Positions 35,546 to 46,792 are shown, counted from the stretch's first letter. The stretch: 64,000 nucleotides of DNA from an uncultured Erythrobacter sp. (GCF_958304185.1 NZ_OY284433.1:372001-436000), one strand, 5' to 3'. The notes: generated by a model not told the origin, from the sequence alone. Translations and numbers: made by a program.

Positions 35546-37570
35546 TCATCCGCCATCCAAAGCCGCCTCGAGAAAGCGCCCGATATCGGCCAGCATTTCC
35601 GCGCGAACCGCACTGTCATCGAGCCCATGCTGGAGATCGGCGTATTCGCGGTAGGTCACGGATTTGCCCGCTGCCTTGAGCGCCCGCTCCATCGCCTGCG
35701 CGTGTCGCACGTCGACATTGAGATCGCGCGTACCGTGGAACAGCGCGACCGGCGCAGCGAACCTCTCGGCATGGCGGCGCGGACTGCCCGAGGCAACATG
35801 CGGCCCCTCGCCCACATATTCGCGCACCATCCGCGCATTGGTATAATCCCGCGCATCGTCGATCAAAAAGCCGAGGTCCGTGACCGGCGCAATCGCTACC
35901 ACCGCCTTGAACAGCGCAGGGTCAAGCACCTGCGATTGCAGCGCCGCATAACCGCCGTAAGACCATCCAGCGATCGCGAGCTTGTCCGGCACGGCAATGC
36001 CTTCGCTCACCAACCAGCGGCCGGCGTCATTGACGTCGCCAATCGCAACTTCCCATGCCTTGAAGCCGTTGCGCCCGTACCATGCCTCGCCATAGCCGGA
36101 TGACCCGCGGTAATTGGGCTGGAGCACGGCATGGCCTTTGGCAGTGAGGTACTGCACCAGCCAGTCAAACCCCCATTCGTCGCGCGCCGCCGGGCCGCCG
36201 TGGGGCAGGACGATGGCGGGCAGACCCTTGCCGTCCGATCCGGGCGGGAGGGTGAGGTAGGCGGGGATCATTGTCCCGTCGCGCGCGGGGTAGCTGACGG
36301 GCTTCATTTGCCCCATCGCCTGCCCTTCAAGCCGCGAGCGCAGCGGCAGCAGCGGCTCCAGAGCGCGGGCCTTGCGGTCGAACAGGTAGACCATGCCGGG
36401 CTGTGTGTCGCTTGAGGCGATCAGCAGCAGCTTCTGCTCGTCCGCACTGGCACCAACGATATTGACGAGCGGTTGATCGGGCAGCGCCTTGCCGAGATCA
36501 GCGGCGAGCTTGGCCAGCGCCGGGTCAAAGTAAGCGATCTCACGCTTTTCCGTGGCATAGCTTGCGCCAACTACGCGGTTCTTGCGGCCGATCCGTATCA
36601 ACCCGTCCACGTCGACATCGCCGCGCGCCATTAGCAGCTTGCCCGCCCCCGTGCCGTCAAGCGCAACTTCGGCAACCGCATCATAGCCGCTCTTGGTGAC
36701 AGAGCCGAAAGCGACATTGCGCGCGCTATCGACCGCCAGCGGTACCATCCGCTCGACCGGCTGCCCATCAATCGTGAGGGATTCAAGCGGCACCCAGCTG
36801 CTGCTATCGGGCTTGCGGAGGAAATAGCGGAATATGCCGGTGAGGATTCCACTCGAATCCCGCTGGGCCTGCATCTTGATGCGCACCTGTCCCTGTTCAT
36901 CGGCAATATAGCGGAGCGTCGCATCATCAGGCTGTTCGCGTATCCGCGAGCGCCCATTTGCGATATCGACAAGCTCCGCCCCCAAGCCGCTCTTTTCGTT
37001 GCCGAGCCGCGTTCCGACCGTAGTTTCGGGGATGAAGTTGCGGGTCATGAGGATCATGCCCTCCTCACCTGCCACATCCAAGGCAAGGACATCGCCGCCG
37101 AACTGGTTGAAGCCCAAGGCGCGTGCCGAATCGCGCTGACTGATCATGCGAATGTTGGTGCTGTCAGCATTAAGCGCAATCAGGCGGTCGAACGGGATCA
37201 GGATACCCCCGTCCGCGCCGCCCATACCGGAAAGCTGGCACAGCAGCCGTACCTCGCTCGCCCAATCGCACGAATCGATGTCGACCAACTTCTCGCCATT
37301 GGTCAGCACCGCCTTGACCGCCGCATCAGCCGTGAAGTCGATCACGTTGACGACCTCGGTGTGCCCCGGCCCGGCGGAAATAAAGACGATTTTGTTGCCC
37401 GAAGGTGAGAGGCTGATGTCGAGCACATCGCCGCGCGCACCGAACCTGATCGCTGCCGCGTCAGCACTCGCTTGAGCCAAAGCGGCGGAGGAGACTGCGC
37501 CCGCGGCCAGCACGCTGCCTACCAGCAACAGATCACGCGCCGCCAATGCGGCCTTGTGTGCCAAGATCAT
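35546..37570 (-). CDS. Exported S9 family prolyl oligopeptidase-like peptidase
   Basis: 674 residues from ATG at 37570, with GAGGAG 6 nt upstream, giving a signal peptide (LLLVGSVLAAGAVSSAALAQ). A beta-propeller-like N-terminal part (about 40-410) is followed by an alpha/beta-hydrolase catalytic domain: oxyanion HGGPAARDEWGFD, nucleophile GWSYGGYAAL, Asp in GTRDLNVDV and His in LQHGLDD. Likely a periplasmic dipeptidyl- or oligopeptidase. It lies downstream of tgt on the same strand. Confidence 0.92.
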   Translation of the reverse strand: MILAHKAALAARDLLLVGSVLAAGAVSSAALAQASADAAAIRFGARGDVLDISLSPSGNKIVFISAGPGHTEVVNVIDFTADAAVKAVLTNGEKLVDIDSCDWASEVRLLCQLSGMGGADGGILIPFDRLIALNADSTNIRMISQRDSARALGFNQFGGDVLALDVAGEEGMILMTRNFIPETTVGTRLGNEKSGLGAELVDIANGRSRIREQPDDATLRYIADEQGQVRIKMQAQRDSSGILTGIFRYFLRKPDSSSWVPLESLTIDGQPVERMVPLAVDSARNVAFGSVTKSGYDAVAEVALDGTGAGKLLMARGDVDVDGLIRIGRKNRVVGASYATEKREIAYFDPALAKLAADLGKALPDQPLVNIVGASADEQKLLLIASSDTQPGMVYLFDRKARALEPLLPLRSRLEGQAMGQMKPVSYPARDGTMIPAYLTLPPGSDGKGLPAIVLPHGGPAARDEWGFDWLVQYLTAKGHAVLQPNYRGSSGYGEAWYGRNGFKAWEVAIGDVNDAGRWLVSEGIAVPDKLAIAGWSYGGYAALQSQVLDPALFKAVVAIAPVTDLGFLIDDARDYTNARMVREYVGEGPHVASGSPRRHAERFAAPVALFHGTRDLNVDVRHAQAMERALKAAGKSVTYREYADLQHGLDDSAVRAEMLADIGRFLEAALDGG

Positions 37571-37623
37571 GATCGCTCCTCGGTTCTGCAAAGGGTTGCA
37601 GACTAACGGGGAGAAGTCAGGGT

Positions 37624-38772
<1,149 letters not shown>

Positions 38773-38817
38773 CTAGCGAGGCGGCGCGCGCCTGTCACCC
38801 CTAAAGCGAGCAGGCCA

Positions 38818-38858
38818 AAAGCAAACGGGCCGCCCGCCAAGATGGCGAGCGACCCGTT
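38818..38858 (-). terminator. Intrinsic terminator after the porin-like gene
   Basis: On the minus strand a 15-bp stem (two G-U pairs) AACGGGTCGCTCGCC / GGCGGGCGGCCCGTT (plus coordinates 38844-38858 and 38824-38838) with a 5-nt loop, followed by TGCTTTT. It begins 25 bp after the stop at 38884. Confidence 0.82.
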
Positions 38859-38883
38859 GTTCGTCTCAGTCCAGATCAGAAGA

Positions 38884-39444
38884 TCAGAACTTGAAGCCGA
38901 CGCCGACCGTGCCGCGCAGGGTGTCGAACGCGATGGTATCGACGTTGGCGCGCAGGACAACCGAGCTCACCGGAACCTCAACGCCGACGCCGACGAGGTA
39001 GTCACCTGCGGTGGTGTCGAGATTGGGGAAGTCGCTCTCGTCGAAATCGGGCACGCCGATCAGGTTACCAGCGTCGAGGTCGACCCACTGATAGCCGCCA
39101 CGCGCATAGATCTTCGCGCCGCCATCGGTGCGGAAGCCGAGACGGCCGGAAACGCCGTATTCCGCGTCAATCGGGCCGCTGCCGAAGTGGGCGTTGCCTT
39201 CCACACCGGCGAATAGGTTGGTGCCGAGCGGGAAGTCGACCGCAGCAAAACCACCGTAGATTTCGCCGCTTTCGTCGACGTCAAAGCCGTCGAGGTCGGC
39301 ATCTTCAACATCCACGGCGAGGTCATGCAGACCGACCGAAGCACCAATGGTCACTTCCGGCTGGTTCGAATCTTGGGCCTGCGCTGCGGCCGGCAGCGCA
39401 ATCGCGCCCATCGCTGCGAGCGAAGCGAATGCGATCTTTTTCAT
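38884..39444 (-). CDS. Small outer-membrane beta-barrel protein (porin-like)
   Basis: 186 residues from ATG at 39444, with AAGGA 9 nt upstream. Signal peptide IAFASLAAMGAIALPAAAQA, cleaved before QDSNQP. An eight-stranded barrel pattern follows (VTIGASVGLHDL, IYGGFAAVDFPLGTNLFAGV, GRLGFRTDGGAKIYARGGYQ, YLVGVGVEVPVSSVVLRANV) ending RGTVGVGFKF with terminal Phe. Ligand or role unknown. Confidence 0.85.
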   Translation of the reverse strand: MKKIAFASLAAMGAIALPAAAQAQDSNQPEVTIGASVGLHDLAVDVEDADLDGFDVDESGEIYGGFAAVDFPLGTNLFAGVEGNAHFGSGPIDAEYGVSGRLGFRTDGGAKIYARGGYQWVDLDAGNLIGVPDFDESDFPNLDTTAGDYLVGVGVEVPVSSVVLRANVDTIAFDTLRGTVGVGFKF

Positions 39445-39605
39445 TCTTGTTATCCTTCGTTTGACCGGCCGCAGGGGGTGCAGCAGGTGGCCAAGCATTT
39501 AGGAATCGGCGACTTTCTGCGCAATGAACGAAGGTTAGACTTGCCGTTAATGTCAGCCAGACAGTGCATATGCTCCGACCAAGAGCCTTGGCCGATCCAC
39601 GAACG

Positions 39606-40376
39606 TCACTCGCGCAGCCGCCATCCGGTGCGAAAAATCACTGCAATCACAAGGGTGCACAGCGCCAGGAAGCCGATTGTGAGGCCGAGCGACACGCCAA
39701 TCGGCACATCGGACACACCATAGAAGCTATAACGCAGCCCGCTCACCAGAAAGGCAATCGGATTGGCGAGCGCAACGGCGTCCCACGGTGTCGGCAATTC
39801 GCGGATCGAGTAGAATGTGCCGCCCAGAAAGGTCAGCGGCGTAAGGATCAGCATCGGGATGATCCCGAGCTTTTCGAAGCTGTCCGCCCAGATACCGAGG
39901 ATGAAGCCAAACAGCGCAAAGCTGGCCGCTACCAGCATGATGTAGAATGCGGCCAGCAGCGGATATTTGATATCGTAATCGACAAACAGCGTCGCTGTGG
40001 CGAGAATGATCGCGGCCAGGATCAGCCCCTTGGTCATGGCCGCGCCAACAAATCCGGCCAGCGTCTCGGCCACGCCGACGGGCGCGGAGAGCAGTTCGTA
40101 GATCGTGCCGGTGAAGCGCGGCATGTAGATGCCGAAGCTCGCATTGCTGGTGGTCTCCCCCAGTAGCGTCAGCATCAGCAGGCCGGGGATGATGAAGGCA
40201 CCGTAAGGCACTCCGCCGACCGGCTCCATCCGCGCCCCGATGACCGATCCGAACACCACGAAGTAAAGCGAGGTGGTTAGCACTGGCGAAAGGATCGACT
40301 GGAACGCGGTGCGGAAGGCGCGGGCCATTTCACGGCGGTAGATGGCGAGCGCGCTGCGAGCGTTGAAATACATCAC
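39606..40376 (-). CDS. ABC-2 type transporter permease
   Basis: 256 residues with six predicted membrane segments. The ABC-2 family signature is seen as a whole: FRTAFQSILSPVLTTSLYFV, FIIPGLLMLTLLGETTSNAS, ILTPLTFLGGTFYSIRELPT, FLVSGLRYSFYGVSDVPIG. Its start overlaps the ATPase stop by 4 bp. Together they form an exporter of the YadG/YadH or NodJ-like class; substrate unknown. Confidence 0.93.
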   Translation of the reverse strand: MMYFNARSALAIYRREMARAFRTAFQSILSPVLTTSLYFVVFGSVIGARMEPVGGVPYGAFIIPGLLMLTLLGETTSNASFGIYMPRFTGTIYELLSAPVGVAETLAGFVGAAMTKGLILAAIILATATLFVDYDIKYPLLAAFYIMLVAASFALFGFILGIWADSFEKLGIIPMLILTPLTFLGGTFYSIRELPTPWDAVALANPIAFLVSGLRYSFYGVSDVPIGVSLGLTIGFLALCTLVIAVIFRTGWRLRE

Positions 40377-41314
40377 GCGGCCTCCTTCTCGCCCAGCAGG
40401 CCGACGAAGATGTCTTCCAGCGACGAATCGTGAATGTCGAGGCTGGTATAGGCAATGTCCGCGCGGGTCAGCGCTTGGGTCAGCTGCGCCACTTGTGCGC
40501 GCCCCCCGCCCTGCCCATTCCCGCCGCGATAGATCAGCTGCATCCCTTCCGCACCAATCTCCACCGGGAACCCCGCAAGCGAAGGCGGGATTGCCGTCAG
40601 CGGCGCAGCCAAGGTGATCACTGCCTCGGTGGTGCCGAGCCGCTCCATCATCGCGCGCTTTTCATCCACCATCTGGATGCGCCCGCCGCGAATAATGCCG
40701 ACGCGGTCAGCCATTTCCTCGGCTTCCTCGATGTAGTGGGTGGTGAGGATGATGGTGACGCCGCGTTCTTTCAGCGCCGCGATCTGCTGCCACATGTCCT
40801 TGCGCAGTTCGACATCGACACCGGCAGTGGGCTCGTCGAGGAACAGCAATTCCGGCTCATGCGCCAGCGCCTTGGCGATCAGCACCCGGCGCTTCATCCC
40901 ACCAGACAAGGCGCGGATCTGCGCGTCCTTCTTCTCCCACAGCGACAGGCTGCGCAGGATTTCCTCGAGCCGCGCGGGGTCATAGGGGCGGCCGAACAGG
41001 CCTTGCGAATAGGCGATGGCGCGCCACACGGTCTCGAACATATCGGTCGCGAGTTCCTGCGGCACCAGCCCGATCCGCGCACGTGCCTTACGCCAATCGC
41101 GCGACAGGTCTTGCCCAAAAGCGGTGATCGTCCCACCCGTGGGCCGCACCAGCCCGCACACCGCGCCGATCAGCGTGGTCTTGCCTGCCCCGTTCGGCCC
41201 CAGAAGCGCGAAAATCTCACCCGGGCGGATATCGAGATCGACCGAATCAAGCGCCCGTGGGCCGTTCTTGTAGGTCTTGGTCAGGCCGCGGATCGAAAGG
41301 ATAGGTTCATGCAT
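40373..41314 (-). CDS. ABC transporter ATP-binding protein
   Basis: 313 residues from ATG at 41314 ([20 protein letters not shown]). Walker [17 protein letters not shown], signature [20 protein letters not shown], Walker [17 protein letters not shown] and the H-loop [16 protein letters not shown]-terminal extension of about 80 residues follows, as in ABC-2 exporters of the YadG type. Coupled to the permease gene downstream. Confidence 0.95.
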   Translation of the reverse strand: MHEPILSIRGLTKTYKNGPRALDSVDLDIRPGEIFALLGPNGAGKTTLIGAVCGLVRPTGGTITAFGQDLSRDWRKARARIGLVPQELATDMFETVWRAIAYSQGLFGRPYDPARLEEILRSLSLWEKKDAQIRALSGGMKRRVLIAKALAHEPELLFLDEPTAGVDVELRKDMWQQIAALKERGVTIILTTHYIEEAEEMADRVGIIRGGRIQMVDEKRAMMERLGTTEAVITLAAPLTAIPPSLAGFPVEIGAEGMQLIYRGGNGQGGGRAQVAQLTQALTRADIAYTSLDIHDSSLEDIFVGLLGEKEAA

Positions 41315-41361
41315 ACCAGTGCTTGTGGGGACGCAGGCGCCCCTGTGCAACTCTCCAAACG

Positions 41362-41823
41362 CTACTTCGCCAACTCGGCGACCGCTTCGAGATCGGCATA
41401 TTGAACGAAGGAGGTGAGGCTTTGCTCGACCTGGGGATCACCGATCAGCTCGTTCATCGCGATCCGGCCGAGCTCCCCGAAAGCGGCCTCTACACCCGCA
41501 TTGTCATTCCCCTTAAGCAGCGGCATTGCTTCATTCCGGCAATCAACCGTGAACAGGCGGGTGAACAGCACCCCCATATTTCGGTCTGCGTCCTCCTTCG
41601 CGCCGGGCTTGACGGTGATTGCATCCTGCATCGATTTGGCAGCTCCGATACTCACCGCGATCCAGCGGATCAGCAATAGACGGTCGCGTCCGGTGGTGGA
41701 GAGGACCACACATTCGCTTAACGCCTTGGACTCGTCGTTCGGAAAGGTCACTCCTTGGGCTCCGGCGCTGGCCGGCACGAGCAGGGCCAATGCGCCTAGG
41801 GCGAACATGGTCTTGCGGATCAT
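41362..41823 (-). CDS. Secreted protein of unknown function
   Basis: 153 residues with a signal peptide (TMFALGALALLVPASAGAQ, cleaved before GVTFPN). The mature part has two Cys (ALSECVVLSTTGRDRLLLIR, LFTVDCRNEAMPLL) and resembles small periplasmic proteins of sphingomonads. Its start lies 5 bp after the queA stop, so it is probably co-transcribed with queA. Confidence 0.75.
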   Translation of the reverse strand: MIRKTMFALGALALLVPASAGAQGVTFPNDESKALSECVVLSTTGRDRLLLIRWIAVSIGAAKSMQDAITVKPGAKEDADRNMGVLFTRLFTVDCRNEAMPLLKGNDNAGVEAAFGELGRIAMNELIGDPQVEQSLTSFVQYADLEAVAELAK

Positions 41824-41828
41824 TGGTC

Positions 41829-42869
41829 TTACTCCTTCAGCAGCAGGCTCGAATCGCCATAGGAATAGAAGCGATATTCCCTTTGTATAGCATGGAGATA
41901 GGCCGCCATCATCCGATCCCGCCCCATCAGCGCACTGACGAGCATCATCAGCGTCGATTTGGGCAGGTGGAAATTGGTCACCAACCCATCGACCGCGCGC
42001 AGCTTGTAACCCGGCGTGATGAAGATCGCGGTGTCTCCGGCAAAGGGCTGGATAATGCCGTGCTCGTCCACCGCGCTTTCGAGCAGCCGCAGCGAGGTGG
42101 TGCCGACTGCGATGATCCGGCCACCTTTGGCGCGGGCTTCGTTGAGCTGGTTGGCGGTCTCGGCAGAGATACGGCCGAACTCGGCGTGCATCTGGTGATC
42201 GTCGGTATCGTCGGCCTTAACGGGCAGGAATGTGCCCGCCCCGACGTGCAGCGTCAGCATCGCCCGCCCAATCCCGGCGGCGTCGATCGCATCGACCAGT
42301 CTCGTGGTGAAATGCAGCGAGGCGGTGGGAGCGGCAACCGCGCCTTCTTCGCGCGCGAACATCGTCTGGTAGTCTTCGAGATCCTGCGCATCGACCCCGC
42401 GCTTGCTGGCGATATACGGCGGCAGAGGCATGGTGCCAGCACGGTCGAGCAGGACTTCAACGGGTTCCTCGCCTTCGAAGAACAGGGTGATCGAGCCATC
42501 AGCAAGCCGCACTTCGGCAATCGCGGTGACGCCGCCGCCGAAGACGATCTGATCGCCCTCCTTCACGCGCTTGGCGTTGCGGACAAAAGCCTGCCAGCGG
42601 CGCAGGTCGAGCCGTTTGTGGAGTGTGGCACCGATCTTTGCCTCGCCATCAGCGCGGCGCCCGTCGAGCTGGGCGGGGATCACGCGGGTATCGTTGAACA
42701 CCAGCACATCGCCCGCGTTCAGCAGGCTCGGCAGGTCGCGCACGCCGCGATCCTCGAACGGGGCATCAGCCCCGCGCACCACCAGCATCCGCGCCGCATC
42801 GCGCGGGCGCACGGGGCGCAGCGCTATGCGTTCATGGGGCAATTCGAAATCGAACAGGTCAACCTTCAT
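41829..42869 (-). CDS. queA: S-adenosylmethionine:tRNA ribosyltransferase-isomerase
   Basis: 346 residues. Family motifs: [93 protein letters not shown] and [20 protein letters not shown] in near form. It builds the cyclopentene ring of queuosine from SAM. Upstream neighbour is a cyclophilin gene with a 42-bp gap. Confidence 0.98.
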   Translation of the reverse strand: MKVDLFDFELPHERIALRPVRPRDAARMLVVRGADAPFEDRGVRDLPSLLNAGDVLVFNDTRVIPAQLDGRRADGEAKIGATLHKRLDLRRWQAFVRNAKRVKEGDQIVFGGGVTAIAEVRLADGSITLFFEGEEPVEVLLDRAGTMPLPPYIASKRGVDAQDLEDYQTMFAREEGAVAAPTASLHFTTRLVDAIDAAGIGRAMLTLHVGAGTFLPVKADDTDDHQMHAEFGRISAETANQLNEARAKGGRIIAVGTTSLRLLESAVDEHGIIQPFAGDTAIFITPGYKLRAVDGLVTNFHLPKSTLMMLVSALMGRDRMMAAYLHAIQREYRFYSYGDSSLLLKE

Positions 42870-42911
42870 GGCGCGCGCCCCTAGCCCGGTGGCGCGGCCG
42901 CGGGAAGCCCT

Positions 42912-43640
42912 TTAGGGGATCGGTGCGCTCAACATATCAGCCGAAATCGGCGCATCCTGAGCCGGAGCGGGCGGCGGAGGGGGCGGCAGGTTGTCGCTGG
43001 CGAGCGAGGCCTGGAGGATATAGGTGGGCGTCGCGGGCGGCTCGCCACGGTTGATCGCATCAACCGCTTCCATATTCTCGATCACCCGGCCGAAATTGGT
43101 GTATTTCTTGTCGAGGCTGAAGCGCGGATAGAACACGATGAAGAACTGGCTGTTGGCGCTGTCATCTTCCGAAGCGCGCGCCATCGACAACGTCCCGCGC
43201 ACGTGCGGCATCGGGTTGAACTCGGCCTTCAGATCGGGAAGCTCGCTGCCGCCCTGCCCGGTTCCGGTCGGATCGCCGCCTTGCGCCATGAAGCCTTCGA
43301 TCACGCGGTGAAACACCACGCCATTGTAGAAGCCCGCGCGAGTGAGTGTCTTGATCCGTTCGGCATGGGCGGGCGCCCATTCGGCAGCCAAGCGGATCTT
43401 GACCCTCTCACCGTTTGACAGATCGAGCACCCAGACATTCTCGGGATCGACCGTGGGATCAAAATTGATCGGCGGATAGGTGCGCGCGACCGTGGGGACG
43501 GCTTCCTCATCGGCCTTTTCGACATTGTCGCCGAAAGCCTCGGGCGGGGTATCGTCCTTCTGCTTCTGGGCGAACGCCGCCTGCGGGGCGGTCAACAGCA
43601 ACAGGGCGGCAAGAGCAGGCGCAAGCTTGGTGATGATCAT
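42912..43640 (-). CDS. Periplasmic cyclophilin-type peptidyl-prolyl isomerase
   Basis: 242 residues with a signal peptide (LAPALAALLLLTAPQAAFAQ). The cyclophilin domain is at about 65-205 (FYNGVVFHRVIEGFMAQGGD, GTGQGGSELPDLKAEF, SMARASEDDSANSQFFI). A Pro-rich C-terminal tail (NLPPPPPPAPAQ) follows. It accelerates proline isomerisation in envelope protein folding. In line with queA on the minus strand. Confidence 0.95.
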   Translation of the reverse strand: MIITKLAPALAALLLLTAPQAAFAQKQKDDTPPEAFGDNVEKADEEAVPTVARTYPPINFDPTVDPENVWVLDLSNGERVKIRLAAEWAPAHAERIKTLTRAGFYNGVVFHRVIEGFMAQGGDPTGTGQGGSELPDLKAEFNPMPHVRGTLSMARASEDDSANSQFFIVFYPRFSLDKKYTNFGRVIENMEAVDAINRGEPPATPTYILQASLASDNLPPPPPPAPAQDAPISADMLSAPIP

Positions 43641-43727
43641 GGTTCCATCCGGATTTATGCGGGCGCTTTAGCCCTGCCCGGCTGACACTGCAATGAATGA
43701 GAAACGCTTTGCCGCGATGGCTGCGCC

Positions 43728-44240
43728 TCAATAATCGCCCTTCATCCCCTGCTCGCGCACGCGGGCGTTAACTTCCTCGCACACCGGGTGGCTGACGAAG
43801 CGGGCGATATCGCCGCCATAGACCGCGATTTCCTTGACCAGCTTGGACGCGATCGGCTGGAGCGAGACATCCGCCATCAGGAACACGGTTTCGATATCGT
43901 CGTTGAGCTGCTGGTTCATGCCGGCCATCTGATATTCGTACTCGAAATCGGCCACGGCGCGCAGACCCCGGATGATGACATTGGCGCCCTGCTTCTGCGC
44001 GAACTTCACCAGCAGTGCATTGAAGCCCACCACCTCGACATTGGTGAGGCCCATATTCGCCACTTCGCGTTCCACCATGCGGAAGCGTTCATCGGTGGAG
44101 AACATCGGGTTCTTGGACGGATTGGTGGTCACGCCAATGATCAGGTGATCGACCAGCTTTGACCCGCGCCGGATGATGTCGGCGTGGCCCAGCGTGATGG
44201 GATCGAATGTCCCCGGGTAAATCCCGATGCGGCGGCTCAT
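43728..44240 (-). CDS. coaD: Phosphopantetheine adenylyltransferase
   Basis: 170 residues from ATG at 44240; the longer frame to 44390 is not supported. The nucleotidyltransferase motif is GIYPGTFDPITLGHADIIRR (T/HxGH), with GVTTNPSKNPMFSTDERFRM and IIRGLRAVADFEYEYQMAGM. It performs the penultimate step of coenzyme A synthesis. Single gene between the cyclophilin and AIM24 genes. Confidence 0.97.
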   Translation of the reverse strand: MSRRIGIYPGTFDPITLGHADIIRRGSKLVDHLIIGVTTNPSKNPMFSTDERFRMVEREVANMGLTNVEVVGFNALLVKFAQKQGANVIIRGLRAVADFEYEYQMAGMNQQLNDDIETVFLMADVSLQPIASKLVKEIAVYGGDIARFVSHPVCEEVNARVREQGMKGDY

Positions 44241-44277
44241 GACAATGTCCTCTCCCTTGGTCTGGCGCGTGTTCGGC

Positions 44278-45042
44278 TCAGGCGATCCGGGCTGACGGCG
44301 TGACCCAGACGCTGCCTGAACCGCGCATCTTGTAGACAAAGCCCTCACCCGACCGCATCGCGCTGCGCAGGCCCTGCACCAGCGGGCCAATCGTCACTTC
44401 GAGCGAGGCGGAATACATCAGCATGAAATCGCCATCGACCACCACTTCCTCACCGGGCCGCACCGAAACCTCGTCGATTTCGTGAACCGGAACCGGACTT
44501 TCGACCGCAAACACGCCTGAGCCCGTGATCTTGGGTTGCGCCAGACCATTGCCCGAGAACATCCCTGAAATCGATTTGTGCATATGGGTGGTCAGCGAAA
44601 TCTCTGCCGCGCAGGCATAGAACGCCCGGTCATCCAGCAGCAGCGCGTCCTGCGGGCCGTCCATCGTCGCCAGCACGAAATGGCGGCGCACCGGTTCGCA
44701 CCAGATCGTGCCCGATCCGGAATAGCGCGTCGCATGGGCGGATTCGCCGGTTGCGGCGGAGGCGGCAGCGCGGGCGAAGAAGCCCTTGTTCGCCTCGTGG
44801 CGGACCACTTCAGCGCTGAGGTTGCCATAGGAATATTGCAGCGCGCCCGGCTCGATCAGGACAGCGGCATTGCTGATCTCGATTTCGAGCTGATGCACAT
44901 CCGTCGGTTCGGCGATGTAGTGCATTTGGCCTTCGACCCCGGTGGGCAGCCCGCGCGCGACCATCTTCTTTTCGACGTAGCGATGCACCCGCATGGTGAC
45001 GCCGCCACGGCTTTCTTCCTGAATCATCTGCCGGAATGCCAT
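44278..45042 (-). CDS. AIM24 family protein (TIGR00266-like)
   Basis: 254 residues of the AIM24 beta-sandwich family: LEIEISNAAVLIEPGALQYS, GSGTIWCEPVRRHFVLATMD, SGMFSGNGLAQPKITGSGVF, GEEVVVDGDFMLMYSASLEV, ending GSGSVWVTPSARIA. Cytosolic, with no known biochemical role in bacteria; the yeast homologue is mitochondrial. It lies between coaD and ispA on the same strand with 36-bp gaps. Confidence 0.9.
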   Translation of the reverse strand: MAFRQMIQEESRGGVTMRVHRYVEKKMVARGLPTGVEGQMHYIAEPTDVHQLEIEISNAAVLIEPGALQYSYGNLSAEVVRHEANKGFFARAAASAATGESAHATRYSGSGTIWCEPVRRHFVLATMDGPQDALLLDDRAFYACAAEISLTTHMHKSISGMFSGNGLAQPKITGSGVFAVESPVPVHEIDEVSVRPGEEVVVDGDFMLMYSASLEVTIGPLVQGLRSAMRSGEGFVYKMRGSGSVWVTPSARIA

Positions 45043-45077
45043 CAGCTTTCCCCTCTCGTTTGCCTAACGACCTGCGC

Positions 45078-45989
45078 TCAGGACTCGCGTTCGACGATAA
45101 AACGGGCGAGCGCGCGCAAGATGTCCGCCTCGCTGCCATAGGAGGCGAGCCGCAGCACGGCCTGATCGACCAGCGCACGGGCCTGTTCGCGGGCCTTTTC
45201 CGCGCCCATCAGCGTCACGAAGGTCTGCTTGCCCTGGCTTTCGTCCTTGCGCAGCGCCTTGCCCGCCTTCTCGATATCGCCTTCGACATCGAGCAGATCG
45301 TCAGCGATCTGGAAGGCGAGGCCGATATCGCGGGCATAGGCCCGCAGATGCGCCCTGCCCTGCGGCGCGACCTTGCCGAGGATCGCCCCCATCTCGACAC
45401 TGGCGGCTAACAGTGCGCCGGTCTTCAGCTGTTGCAACCGGGTGATGGTGTGGAGGTCATATTGAACCCCTTCCTCATCCGCGACCATGTCCATCATCTG
45501 CCCGCCGGCCATGCCGTGCATCCCGGACGCCTTACCCAGCGTCAGGATCAATTCGCTGCGGGTGAAGGGGTCTTCGCTGGTGGCATCGTCCGCGAGAATT
45601 TCGAAGGCCAGCGCGTGGAGCGCATCGCCTGCCAGCACGGCGGTTGCCTCGTCATAAACCTTGTGCAGGGTCGGCTTGCCGTGGCGCAGATCGTCATTGT
45701 CCATGCAGGGTAGATCATCGTGGATCAGCGAATAGACGTGGATCGCCTCAATCGCTGCGCCCACCCGCAGCGCCGCATCGCGCGAAACGCCGAACAGGCT
45801 TGCAGTGCTACACACCAGCAGTGGCCGAACCCGCTTGCCCCCGCCGATCGCAGCATAGCGCATCGCCTCGATCAACCGCGCGCTGGTGTCATCGGGCACC
45901 GGCAACAGCGCATCGAACAGCGAATCGATTTCGGACTGCACGTTGCGGATTGCGTCGCTCAGCACATTGCCTTGAGTCTCTGCCAGCAT
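45078..45989 (-). CDS. ispA: Polyprenyl (farnesyl) diphosphate synthase
   Basis: 303 residues from ATG at 45989 (MLAETQGNVLSDAIRNVQSE). First Asp-rich motif LIHDDLPCMDNDDLRHG, second FQIADDLLDVEGD, with GGGKRVRPLLV and GKQTFVTLMGAEKAREQARA. It makes C15 prenyl diphosphate for quinones, carotenoids and undecaprenol. xseB is immediately upstream (4-bp gap), as in many bacteria. Confidence 0.96.
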   Translation of the reverse strand: MLAETQGNVLSDAIRNVQSEIDSLFDALLPVPDDTSARLIEAMRYAAIGGGKRVRPLLVCSTASLFGVSRDAALRVGAAIEAIHVYSLIHDDLPCMDNDDLRHGKPTLHKVYDEATAVLAGDALHALAFEILADDATSEDPFTRSELILTLGKASGMHGMAGGQMMDMVADEEGVQYDLHTITRLQQLKTGALLAASVEMGAILGKVAPQGRAHLRAYARDIGLAFQIADDLLDVEGDIEKAGKALRKDESQGKQTFVTLMGAEKAREQARALVDQAVLRLASYGSEADILRALARFIVERES

Positions 45990-45993
45990 CGCT

Positions 45994-46266
45994 TCAGCCT
46001 TCCGCGTCAAAGGCCTGCGTGCCGGTCGCCCGGCCATCGGCTGCTGTCACAATCCGTTCGATCCGGGCCTGCGCCGCATCGAGCCGCTGCTGGCAGGCAA
46101 GCCGCAACGCCTCTCCGCGTTCATAGAGGCTGATCGACTGATCGAGCGGAACATCCCCGCGCTCAAGCGCCTGCACAATCTGTTCGAGCGCGGCCAGCGC
46201 CTGCTCAAAGCTCATGCCTGCAATGTCTTGTCCGGCAGTTGCCGGTGATGCTGTGCCCTCGTCCAT
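45994..46266 (-). CDS. xseB: Exodeoxyribonuclease VII small subunit
   Basis: 90 residues from ATG at 46266; an ATG at 46278 adds four residues and neither has a clear RBS. The XseB helical hairpin is MSFEQALAALEQIVQALERG, DVPLDQSISLYERGEALRLA, CQQRLDAAQARIERIV. It partners XseA (not in this window). Immediately precedes ispA. Confidence 0.94.
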   Translation of the reverse strand: MDEGTASPATAGQDIAGMSFEQALAALEQIVQALERGDVPLDQSISLYERGEALRLACQQRLDAAQARIERIVTAADGRATGTQAFDAEG

Positions 46267-46350
46267 AGCGCCAAGCATTGACGGGGCGCGCGGGCGCGGT
46301 CAAGGCTGGCCGTGACGGGCGGGATCACCAAAACAGGAAATGCACGCAAT

Positions 46351-46776
46351 ATGCTCAAGTGGATCATCGCCTATGGCGTCGCAGCCGTATCCTTTCTGGC
46401 GTTTGACATCGTCTGGCTGCGCTGGGCGGCGGGCAATCTCTATCGCCCGGTGATCGGCGAGATCATGGCCAAGGACTTCAACGCCGGGGCGGCGATTGCC
46501 TTCTATCTGATCTACATCGCCGGTATCACCTGGTTCGCCATCCGTCCGGGGATCGAGAGCGGGACGGTGCAAGCTGCCGTGCTCAACGGGATTTTGCTTG
46601 GCGCCCTGTGCTACGCCACCTTCGATCTCACCTCGCAAGCGGTGATGAAGGTGTGGGCTACGCATATCAGCGTGCTCGATATCTTGTGGGGCGCATTCGT
46701 GACCGGCGCGGCGAGCGGGATTGCCACTTTCGTGGTGCTCCGCTTCGTCCCGGCCACCGCCGCAACGCCCAGCTGA
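46351..46776 (+). CDS. DUF2177 membrane protein
   Basis: 141 residues from ATG at 46351. It has four membrane segments with the DUF2177 pattern: LKWIIAYGVAAVSFLAFDIV, WLRWAAGNLYRPVIGEIM, GILLGALCYATFDLTSQAV, VLDILWGAFVTGAASGIATF. Function unknown. It is divergent from xseB-ispA and 16 bp before the next membrane-protein gene. Confidence 0.9.
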   Translation: MLKWIIAYGVAAVSFLAFDIVWLRWAAGNLYRPVIGEIMAKDFNAGAAIAFYLIYIAGITWFAIRPGIESGTVQAAVLNGILLGALCYATFDLTSQAVMKVWATHISVLDILWGAFVTGAASGIATFVVLRFVPATAATPS

Positions 46777-46792
46777 GGCGCACGCTGCTTCC